A stretch of 64,000 nt of DNA from Cryomorphaceae bacterium (GTDB lineage: Bacteria; Bacteroidota; Bacteroidia; Flavobacteriales; Schleiferiaceae), in assembly GCA_017858515.1 (NCBI GenBank), contig JAFMBM010000006.1:1-64000 (forward strand), written 5' to 3'. Below the pieces are notes generated by a model, which had not been told where the DNA came from, made no database searches, and saw only the letters and a program-made list of their open reading frames with translations. The translations under genes were made by a program, and so were the position numbers. Positions 37,518-44,839 of this stretch are shown piece after piece (position 1 is the first letter of the stretch; each line of letters opens with the position of its first letter).

Positions 37518-38948
37518 TTAGATAAGCATACCAACCACAACAGCGGTAAACAGACTAGCTAGTGTACCTACAAGCAATGCTAGGAATCCCAATTCAGATA
37601 GGTCTCGTCGTCTGCTCGGCGCCAATGCTCCAATGCCGCCAATTTGAATACCAATAGATGCGAAATTTGAAAATCCGCAAAGAATATAGGTGGCAATTAC
37701 TATAGAACGCTCTTCATAAAACTTTCCAGCCGTTTGCATTTCTGCCATTGAAACATAGGCTACAAATTCATTTATGACTGTTTTTTCTCCTAAAAGCTGA
37801 CCCACTTGAAGCATATCATTTGAATTTACTCCCATCAGCCAAGCAACAGGTGCGAGAATAAATCCTAAGAGACTTTGCATGGTTAAACCTTTAAAAGCGC
37901 CACCACTCCATTCATTAATAAGTGCATTAAGTCCGGTTCTTTGACCAATACCACTATATAGAACATCGTTTAAGAGATAGATAAGGGCGATAAACACAAG
38001 CAGCATTACACCGACATTCACGGCTAATTTCAATCCTTGAACCGTTCCATTTGAAATGGCCTCTAATAAATTAGATCCAGAATCCTGAGGGTCTATAGCT
38101 GCCTCAAGATGTACCTCTCCCCTTTCAGGCAGGATCATTTTTGCTGCAAGAATAGCTGCAGGAGCAGACATTACAGATGCTGCTATCAGATGTTTTGCAA
38201 AAAAGATCTGGCGGACTTCATCTTCACCTCCTAAAAAACCAATGTATGCAGCCAATACTCCTCCTGCTATGGTAGACATCCCGCCACCCATTAAACAAAG
38301 TAATTCAGAGCGCGTCATCCTTTCGATATAAGGTCTTACAAGTAAAGGTGCCTCGGTTTGTCCAAGAAAGACATTTCCAACCGCAGCCAAACTTTCCGCC
38401 CCAGATAGTCCGAAGGTCTTTCGCATACCGATAGCAAAAAAATGAACCACTTTCTGAAGGATACCGAAGTAAAAAAAAATGGAAGTAATGGCAGAAAAGA
38501 AAACTACAGTTGGTAGTACTTGAAAGGCAAAAATGAATCCTATTCCAGCTGTATCTGTAACCAAAGAGCCAAATAGAAATTCGGACCCCGAGGAAGCAAA
38601 TGAAAGCAACCAAACGAATCCACGACTCATCGATTCAAATATATCCTTCACAAAAGGTAAGTGCAATATGCTGAAAGCTAGGGCTATCTGAACAAAGAGG
38701 GACTTTGCAACCAAAGCCCATGGGATATTTCTACGATCTCTACTGAAGAGCCAAGTAATGAGAAGTAATGAAAATAAACCCAGAATGCCTCTTGCCACTC
38801 TATTTAACCAGTAGCTCGCAGGATGCGAATCAGAAATAGTATTATCTGCAAGTTGAGTTAGATTAGAGGCAGGATCAGATTGGCCATAAGCGAAGGTGCA
38901 CAAGAAAAGTGATACAATCACCATTAGAACAATCCTTGAATTCCTCAT
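37518..38948 (-). CDS. NupC-family (CNT) nucleoside transporter
   Basis: A concentrative, cation-coupled nucleoside uptake carrier in the inner membrane. After a signal-like first segment and a ~30-residue periplasmic stretch come about nine helices. The conserved segments include AVGNVFLGQTEAPLLVRPYIERMTRSEL and MGGGMSTIAGGVLAAYIGFLG (typical CNT Q/E-rich substrate and sodium site; TEAPL). The region GVNSNDMLQVGQLLGEKTVINEFVAY also fits. 476 residues. The start ATG overlaps the upstream DUF151 stop (TAATG). Confidence 0.93.
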   Translation of the reverse strand: MRNSRIVLMVIVSLFLCTFAYGQSDPASNLTQLADNTISDSHPASYWLNRVARGILGLFSLLLITWLFSRDRRNIPWALVAKSLFVQIALAFSILHLPFVKDIFESMSRGFVWLLSFASSGSEFLFGSLVTDTAGIGFIFAFQVLPTVVFFSAITSIFFYFGILQKVVHFFAIGMRKTFGLSGAESLAAVGNVFLGQTEAPLLVRPYIERMTRSELLCLMGGGMSTIAGGVLAAYIGFLGGEDEVRQIFFAKHLIAASVMSAPAAILAAKMILPERGEVHLEAAIDPQDSGSNLLEAISNGTVQGLKLAVNVGVMLLVFIALIYLLNDVLYSGIGQRTGLNALINEWSGGAFKGLTMQSLLGFILAPVAWLMGVNSNDMLQVGQLLGEKTVINEFVAYVSMAEMQTAGKFYEERSIVIATYILCGFSNFASIGIQIGGIGALAPSRRRDLSELGFLALLVGTLASLFTAVVVGMLI

Positions 38949-39544
38949 TATTTATTTCCTCTTTTGCTTATCTCGTCGCGAATGCGAGCCGCTTTTTCAT
39001 AATCTTCATTTTCAACAGCCTGATCAAGCTCCGCAAACAAATCTTCAAGTGAAAATTTCAACTTTTCAGAAGACTCTGTCTTTGACTCAATTTCTACCCT
39101 CGACTCACCAATTTCTTTAGAATTATCTTGATCCAAAACCACACCTGCCTTATCTAAAATACTCAGATAAGTATAGACTGGGCAATCAAATCGAGTAGCA
39201 ATTGCCACGGCATCACTCGGTCTAATATCCAAGACTTCCTCCTTCCCTTCTTCTGACTGACAAACCAAGCTTGCATGAAAAACACCCTCTTTTAAGGAAT
39301 GAATAATTACCTCCTTAAAGGAAATCTTGAACTTTCTGGCGAAATCAATAAATAGATCGTGGGTAAGTGGTCTTGCAGGTTGAATATTCTTTTCCAGTCC
39401 AATAGCAATGGACTGTGCTTCAAATACTCCTATTATTATAGGCAAGGTACGGTTTCCCTGTTCCTCACCTAAAACAAGAGCATATGAGCCCGTTTGGGTC
39501 TGACTATAAGACAGTCCCTTGATAATCAACCGTACTCTACTCAT
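38948..39544 (-). CDS. DUF151 bifunctional-nuclease-family protein with C-terminal UVR motif
   Basis: 198 residues. Residues ~1-130 are a DUF151 domain (related to plant and bacterial 'bifunctional nuclease' proteins): GEEQGNRTLPIIIGVFEAQSIA and VLDIRPSDAVAIATRFDCPVYT are its two signature stretches. The C-terminal FAELDQAVENEDYEKAARIRDEI is a UvrB/UvrC (UVR) motif, which in other proteins mediates protein-protein contact. The molecular role is unproven in bacteria. It sits between etfA (6 bases) and nupC (1-base overlap), an arrangement seen widely in Flavobacteriia. Confidence 0.88.
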   Translation of the reverse strand: MSRVRLIIKGLSYSQTQTGSYALVLGEEQGNRTLPIIIGVFEAQSIAIGLEKNIQPARPLTHDLFIDFARKFKISFKEVIIHSLKEGVFHASLVCQSEEGKEEVLDIRPSDAVAIATRFDCPVYTYLSILDKAGVVLDQDNSKEIGESRVEIESKTESSEKLKFSLEDLFAELDQAVENEDYEKAARIRDEISKRGNK

Positions 39545-39550
39545 GAAATC

Positions 39551-40516
39551 CTAATTCTGCGCTTTGAATTCCTTCAAGGCAGCAGTTAGTTTAGGAACAA
39601 CATCAAAAGCATCTCCAACTATACCGTAGTCAGCTGCTTTAAAAAAAGGCGCCTCTGGATCGGAGTTAATTACCACAATTGTTCTAGAATTACTCACACC
39701 TGCTAAGTGCTGAATAGCTCCTGAGATACCTATAGCTATATAAAGGTTGGGATTGATTGCAATTCCCGTTTGACCTACGTGTTCACTATGAGGACGCCAA
39801 TGCATATCTGAAACAGGCTTAGAACAAGCCGTTCCTGCACCTAATACAGTGGCCAATTCTTCAACCATATTCCAGTTCTCTGGTCCTTTTAATCCTCTTC
39901 CACCTGAAACAACAATCTCCGCCTCAGGAAGAGGAATAGATCCTTTTGCCTTATTTACTGAAACCAACTCTGAATTAGCTTCAGCAGAAAAAGACTCATT
40001 TGTTTCAACTTGTGCTGAGACTGAAGATTCTACAATTCCAATTCCATTTGGAATGATGGAAAGGATGAATTTCTCTTGTTTGCTTTCATATACCACAAAT
40101 CCCTTACTTGAGAAGGCCCCTCTTTTAACGCGCATAGGCGAAATAGATTCTGGCAATGAAGCTACATTCGTTATTAAACCCGCCTTTAATCGAATAGCTA
40201 AAAGTGGTGCTATGGCTTTTCCATTAAAAGAGCCAGAAAGAACAACTCCTTGTGCACTCCTATTATTCACGGCATCCGTAAGTATAGATGCATATGATTT
40301 TGGGTTGAAGTTGTTAAAATCAGGATTAGAATAATGAATAACCTGATTAGCGCCATAATATCCAAGACTACTTAAGTCCTCGCTGCAACTACCAATTACA
40401 ACAGCTACCACATCCGTTCCTATTTGAGAAGCTGTTCTAGCCGCATAACTTACAGCTTCAAAACTCGCTTTTTTAAACTTGCCTTCCCAACTTTCGGTAT
40501 AAACTACTACAGACAT
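39551..40516 (-). CDS. etfA: Electron transfer flavoprotein alpha subunit
   Basis: With EtfB carries electrons from acyl-CoA and other dehydrogenases to the quinone pool. The C-terminal FAD domain shows VVSGGRGLKGPENW, GTACSKPVSD, HVGQTGIAINPNLYIAIGISGA and VVINSDPEAPFFKAADYGIVGD, all canonical. 321 residues. It follows etfB by 13 bases. Confidence 0.97.
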   Translation of the reverse strand: MSVVVYTESWEGKFKKASFEAVSYAARTASQIGTDVVAVVIGSCSEDLSSLGYYGANQVIHYSNPDFNNFNPKSYASILTDAVNNRSAQGVVLSGSFNGKAIAPLLAIRLKAGLITNVASLPESISPMRVKRGAFSSKGFVVYESKQEKFILSIIPNGIGIVESSVSAQVETNESFSAEANSELVSVNKAKGSIPLPEAEIVVSGGRGLKGPENWNMVEELATVLGAGTACSKPVSDMHWRPHSEHVGQTGIAINPNLYIAIGISGAIQHLAGVSNSRTIVVINSDPEAPFFKAADYGIVGDAFDVVPKLTAALKEFKAQN

Positions 40517-40529
40517 TCCTTATCTATTA

Positions 40530-41276
40530 TTATATGGCTTTTGCCTCGTTATGTAACAAATCTACTAATGCCTTAACATCGTCTGATGAAACCATTTTAC
40601 ATGCTTGTTTGCCCGCTGGCCTCTCAAATTTAATTGCTTCCGTCGCCACTTCGTTTGAGATCGAAGGAATTACTTTTAGTGGCTTGGTTCGTGCGGTCAT
40701 AATTCCTCGCATATTCGGAATTCTTAGATCTTTCTCTTCCACTAAGCCTTTCTGTCCAGCTACAATCATGGGTAGGCTTGCCTTAACAGTCTCTTTGCCT
40801 CCATCTATTTCTCGAATACAAGTTGCTACACCGCCTTCTACTTCCATTCCTACACAGGCATTCACAAAAGGCCAGTCTAGCAGAGCTGCTACCATTCCTG
40901 GGACTTGGGTACCATTGTAATCGATGGATTCTCGACCCATTATAACTAAATCGTATTTCTCGGTGGCGATTAAAGAAATTAATTCACTTGCCACAGCAAA
41001 ACCATCTGTAGGTTCAGCATCAATACGAATCGCATCATCTGCTCCAATAGCTAAGGCTTTGCGCAAAGTGGGCTCGGTATTCGCCTTGCCAACATTAACT
41101 ACTGTTACGCTTCCACCTTCTTTCTCCTTGAACCAAAGAGCACGGGTTAGAGCGAACTCGTCATACGGATTAATTACAAACTGAATTCCAGTAGTATCAA
41201 GAGACTTACCATCTGAGGTAAACTGAATCTTTGAAGTTGTGTCAGGTACATGACTGATACAGACAAGTATCTTCAT
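40530..41276 (-). CDS. etfB: Electron transfer flavoprotein beta subunit
   Basis: The AMP-binding partner of EtfA. MKILVCISHVPDTTSKI opens the protein, and INPYDEFALTRALWFKEK, VASELISLIATEKYDLVIMGRES and the recognition-loop region follow. 248 residues from the ATG at 41276. The frame stays open 90 bases upstream, but that part is not conserved and contains the promoter box. Confidence 0.97.
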   Translation of the reverse strand: MKILVCISHVPDTTSKIQFTSDGKSLDTTGIQFVINPYDEFALTRALWFKEKEGGSVTVVNVGKANTEPTLRKALAIGADDAIRIDAEPTDGFAVASELISLIATEKYDLVIMGRESIDYNGTQVPGMVAALLDWPFVNACVGMEVEGGVATCIREIDGGKETVKASLPMIVAGQKGLVEEKDLRIPNMRGIMTARTKPLKVIPSISNEVATEAIKFERPAGKQACKMVSSDDVKALVDLLHNEAKAI

Positions 41277-41300
41277 CAATAGTAATTTTGAAATGGATCG

Positions 41301-41308
41301 CAAAGATA
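41301..41308 (-). promoter_or_regulatory. Candidate promoter box of the etf operon
   Basis: On the minus strand these bases read TATCTTTG, an exact TAnnTTTG box, 24 bases before the etfB ATG. No clear TTG element is seen 17-21 bases upstream. It would drive etfB, etfA, DUF151, nupC and the membrane-protein gene. Confidence 0.55.
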
Positions 41309-41378
41309 CATCACAGCTGTTTAAGAATCTGCTTCGAAGAAACCTAAAGCTCAGTAATGACTGCAATAAAGTTGGCCT

Positions 41379-42848
41379 TTATCTCTTTTTAAAAATCATG
41401 ATCTCGGGGAAATCAGAAATTAAATCCCATTCCCCAGAATTTAGAATAGAATGCAACTTTTCCTCCCACTCATTTCTATTTAATGGATAATGATCTTCTG
41501 GTGGAAGCAGTGCTATATAAGTTGCATGGTGAATGAGCGGAAATTGAAAAATATCTTCCCTCAAAGCAAGGTGTGGTAGTAGAGATGTTTGGGCACTTAC
41601 TGGAGCTCCATCAGGTATTTTCTCAAGCTCTTGGTAGATTCTTTTCACATTGAACGATCGCGAGTAATGGGCTGAAGAGTAAACCCGCAACCGCTCTTTA
41701 TTTGTCCACATTTTGGTCCTATCCATGCTTCTGAAACTTGTAATGAATGTTCCAGCCATTACAATAAAAATTAAAAACCGCTGCCATTTTGATGGCTTCA
41801 CATTGTGAATAACAGAGAAAATTCCAATCGCTAAAACCGGTGCAAATTCAATGCTGTACTGACTCCCTATTCCCCACATACTAACATTATCATGATATAG
41901 CTTCTGGGCAAAAATGGGAATGAGCATTAGTAGGAAAAGGGGCTTTCTGAAGAGAAGCAAAATACCTGATGCAACCAGAAAGAGATGAAGTTCCCATTTA
42001 AACCCGTCAAAACCAGGATCCTCTAAGTGATTTACAAAAAGCAGACGCAAACCATCGATTGGATTGGTGAGCAAGAACTGTATAGCTTCTACTGGTCCTT
42101 GACCTAAAACTGAGTAATGAAAATGATGGTAGCCGCCGGAATTGGATAAGGAGGCCATGACAATAAATGTGATGGATACAAAGTAAACAAGAGAAAAAAT
42201 GGCTAAACCTATCCCCAAAAACCGAAGTTTGAGGTTCTTCCAATACAATCCTGTCCATCCTAAAGCCAAAAAGAACCCCCATAAGGCCATATTCTCTTTG
42301 GCAATCAAAAAGAAACAAAACAAGAGAAATGCCTTCCAAACTTTGTTCTTCTGAAATGCCAAGAAAATCCATGGCACAACACAAGATGCTACAACATTTG
42401 AGTGGTAATCAAAGGAAACCGCTGCAAATACACCATAAAAGCTCAAATACCAAAACATGGCCCAAAAAGCGATCGACTTAGATTGACTCTCAAAAAATCG
42501 ATAAACACCCAATCCACCTTGTAGCAGTGCTGAAATCTGAACTAATAAAAGGGTGTAACTTCCAAAAAGCCATGATAATGGTGAGAAAAGGGGAAGGTAT
42601 AAATCGAAATGGTCTGCGAGTAGATTTTCAGCTTCTTCCTTAAAGCAAAGGCTGTCGTTAAATTCTCCTAACCTATAATCGTAAAGTGCTTGAGTATAAA
42701 GACCTAAATCAAGAGCATATGTTCTAAAAAGGTAATGATTTACAAGCGAGATAAGTGAATAGATCAGTGCGAATAATATGAGCAAAGACGATGGTCCCAG
42801 TGAAACTATATACTTTTGAAACTGTTGACTATCCCGAATGCCTAACAT
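41379..42848 (-). CDS. DUF2079 polytopic membrane protein
   Basis: A predicted inner-membrane protein of the DUF2079 family, which has a GT-C-like layout but no proven activity. The hallmark ALDLGLYTQALYDY is followed by LLADHFDLYLPLFSPLSWLF near 80-100; the acidic and His residues resemble a catalytic loop. About 10 helices, ending in a soluble tail (RVYSSAHYSRSF...SAQTSLLPHLA...FPLI) like other DUF2079 proteins. Start: an in-frame ATG at 42890 exists, but 42848 avoids overlapping the divergent DCC gene. About 489 residues. Confidence 0.8.
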   Translation of the reverse strand: MLGIRDSQQFQKYIVSLGPSSLLILFALIYSLISLVNHYLFRTYALDLGLYTQALYDYRLGEFNDSLCFKEEAENLLADHFDLYLPLFSPLSWLFGSYTLLLVQISALLQGGLGVYRFFESQSKSIAFWAMFWYLSFYGVFAAVSFDYHSNVVASCVVPWIFLAFQKNKVWKAFLLFCFFLIAKENMALWGFFLALGWTGLYWKNLKLRFLGIGLAIFSLVYFVSITFIVMASLSNSGGYHHFHYSVLGQGPVEAIQFLLTNPIDGLRLLFVNHLEDPGFDGFKWELHLFLVASGILLLFRKPLFLLMLIPIFAQKLYHDNVSMWGIGSQYSIEFAPVLAIGIFSVIHNVKPSKWQRFLIFIVMAGTFITSFRSMDRTKMWTNKERLRVYSSAHYSRSFNVKRIYQELEKIPDGAPVSAQTSLLPHLALREDIFQFPLIHHATYIALLPPEDHYPLNRNEWEEKLHSILNSGEWDLISDFPEIMIFKKR

Positions 42849-42879
42849 GCATGAAAATTCATTTAATACTACCTCCCAA

Positions 42880-43287
42880 ATGTGGGGCAAGATACCTATT
42901 CTCTTTTCGGATGGTGAATGTCAGATGTGTAATTTCTGTGTACGCTTTATTCTAGCCAATGAGCGAAATTCTGATCTACATTTTAGTTATCTGAAAAGCC
43001 CTTTCACGAAGAGGTTTATTAACAGCGAATTAAGCTCAGTAGACAGTCTTATTCTTTGGCGGGATGGAAAATTCCTAACAAAATCCTCTGCTGCCTTGGG
43101 AATTCTTTCCTTTTTAAAATGGCCATGGCAATTTCTAAGAATATTATATCTCATTCCAAAAAGCCTTCGAGATAAAGTATATGACCATATAGCTAAGAGA
43201 AGAATTCAATGGTTTGGTGCTCGTTCTACTTGCTACTTCCCTAATTCTACTTCCGAAAAATTGCGATTTATAGATTCGTCATCTTAG
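42880..43287 (+). CDS. DCC-family thiol-disulfide oxidoreductase-like protein (DUF393)
   Basis: A small thioredoxin-like-fold protein with the family motif SDGECQMCNFCVRFI (residues ~10-24), whose DxxCxxC pair is the putative redox site; a third Cys lies three residues on. The second half has SSAALGILSFLKWPWQFLRI and YDHIAKRRIQWFG, typical of DUF393. 135 residues from the ATG at 42880; earlier in-frame ATGs at 42838 and 42847 would overlap the divergent gene. Its last 20 bases overlap the convergent DUF2809 gene. Function not established. Confidence 0.85.
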   Translation: MWGKIPILFSDGECQMCNFCVRFILANERNSDLHFSYLKSPFTKRFINSELSSVDSLILWRDGKFLTKSSAALGILSFLKWPWQFLRILYLIPKSLRDKVYDHIAKRRIQWFGARSTCYFPNSTSEKLRFIDSSS

Positions 43288-43678
43288 CTCGGCGCTTTTC
43301 TTTATTCGCTTCGATTACCCAAATTAATGCAACGCCCAACGTGTACACAATCATATCAATCCACGAAAAGGAAGTCCCTAGTACCCATTGTGCCATTCTA
43401 TTCTGAGAGAGACCCATCCAACCAATTAAATTGAAGTATTGAGTAAATTCTACAGAGATTGCAAAAAGTAGAACCGCAATAAGAATCCATTGGCTTGAAT
43501 ACTCTAAAAAAGATTTAACAAAATAATAGATGAAAATGACAATCAAGAAATCGCCTCCAAAAGGTCGAATAAACTGATCTTTCATAAAAACTGCAATAAG
43601 AATCTCTACGATCAAGAGCAGTACAGCAATTTTGAAGTAGCTTGAATTGAAGCGTAGATTTAATCTGTGTTTCATCAT
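43268..43678 (-). CDS. DUF2809 small membrane protein
   Basis: A membrane protein of about 136 residues with four hydrophobic segments. It has the family pattern of a polar segment with GGDFLIVIFIYYFVKS, SVEFTQYFNLIGW in the third segment and LGTSFSWIDMIVYTLGV towards the end. ATGs at 43678 and 43675 are both possible; the frame is open to 43768, but the extra part is not membrane-protein-like. Role unknown. Confidence 0.75.
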   Translation of the reverse strand: MMKHRLNLRFNSSYFKIAVLLLIVEILIAVFMKDQFIRPFGGDFLIVIFIYYFVKSFLEYSSQWILIAVLLFAISVEFTQYFNLIGWMGLSQNRMAQWVLGTSFSWIDMIVYTLGVALIWVIEANKEKRRAKMTNL

Positions 43679-43814
43679 AAATATATTCTGAGACAGAAAA
43701 CCTCCTTGGCTTCTAATTATTGTACTAACATCTCTTTTCTTACCAAAGAAGATAGAATTTGAAAACAAAATTGCAATAGTCTGCTCAATGACCCTTTTTA
43801 AGTAAAAGCTCTAG

Positions 43815-43822
43815 TAAATTTG
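43815..43822 (+). promoter_or_regulatory. Candidate promoter box of trxB
   Basis: TAAATTTG, an exact TAnnTTTG match, 20 bases before the trxB ATG. No good TTG element is seen 17-21 bases upstream. Confidence 0.5.
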
Positions 43823-43842
43823 GACATTCATAATACAATACA

Positions 43843-44778
43843 ATGGACAAACACGAATGTGTAATAATAGGAAGTGGACCTGCAGGTTATACAGCTGCTA
43901 TTTATGCTGCTAGAGCCGATTTAAAACCCATCATGTATACCGGCTTAGAGCCTGGAGGACAATTGACTACAACCACAGAAGTAGATAATTTCCCTGGTTA
44001 CCCAAATGGCATTTCTGGACCTGCAATGATGGAAGATCTACAAAAACAAGCAGAACGCTTCGGAACTGAAGTTCGTTTTGGTTTGATCACCAAAGTAGAA
44101 TTTTCGAACGAAATAGGTGGATGGCACACCCTTACAATTGATGAGGAGAAAACCATTCAAGCTAGAACAGTAATTATTTCTACTGGTGCATCTGCAAAGT
44201 ACTTAGGTTTAGAAGCCGAAAAACGTTTGGCTGGACATGGTGTTTCAGCATGTGCTGTTTGTGATGGCTTTTTCTATAAAAACCAAGAGGTTGTAATTGT
44301 TGGAGGTGGAGATACAGCCGCAGAAGAGGCCACTTATCTCTCAAAGTTATCACCTAAAGTAACCATGTTGGTTCGTAGAGAAGAGCTTAGAGCTTCAAAA
44401 GCAATGCAACATAGAGTTATGAATTCTCCGAATATTCATATCGAATGGAATACAGAGGCCATTGATCTTGTTGGTGAAAAGGTTCTGGAAGGAGTTAAGG
44501 TGAGAAATTCTAAAACGGGGGAAGTAAAAGTTATTCCAGCTCAGGGATTTTTCCTTGCTATAGGACATACTCCGAATACTGCAATTTTTAAAGGTCAATT
44601 AGACATGGATAATGTTGGATATCTTATTACCAAGTCTGACTCTACTGGAACGAAAATACCGGGTGTTTTCGCTTCGGGTGATGCTCAAGACAAAGTATAT
44701 CGCCAAGCGGTTACAGCTGCTGGCACTGGCTGTATGGCCGCCTTAGAAGCTGAGAGATATCTCTCGGATCTGAACTAA
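43843..44778 (+). CDS. trxB: Thioredoxin reductase
   Basis: An NADPH- and FAD-dependent enzyme that keeps thioredoxin reduced. The FAD-binding GSGPAGYTAAIYAARADL is at 10-27, and the redox pair is CAVC in GVSACAVCDGFFYKN (C138 and C141 approximately). The NADPH-binding GGGDTAAEEATYLS and the C-terminal GVFASGDAQDKVYRQAVTAAGTG are intact. 311 residues, normal for the low-molecular-weight type. Monocistronic with its own promoter, ending at a hairpin terminator. Confidence 0.97.
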   Translation: MDKHECVIIGSGPAGYTAAIYAARADLKPIMYTGLEPGGQLTTTTEVDNFPGYPNGISGPAMMEDLQKQAERFGTEVRFGLITKVEFSNEIGGWHTLTIDEEKTIQARTVIISTGASAKYLGLEAEKRLAGHGVSACAVCDGFFYKNQEVVIVGGGDTAAEEATYLSKLSPKVTMLVRREELRASKAMQHRVMNSPNIHIEWNTEAIDLVGEKVLEGVKVRNSKTGEVKVIPAQGFFLAIGHTPNTAIFKGQLDMDNVGYLITKSDSTGTKIPGVFASGDAQDKVYRQAVTAAGTGCMAALEAERYLSDLN

Positions 44779-44809
44779 TTCATTTTGAATTGCGAAGTGC
44801 ACTAAAAGA

Positions 44810-44839
44810 GCAGAGAATTTAACATTCTCTGCTTATTTT
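44810..44839. terminator. Hairpin terminator between trxB and the convergent barrel gene
   Basis: GCAGAGAAT (44810-44818) and ATTCTCTGC (44824-44832) form a 9-bp stem with a 5-base loop, followed by TTATTTTAT. On the other side four A precede the stem at short distance, so it may also work for the minus-strand gene ending at 44838. Confidence 0.75.
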
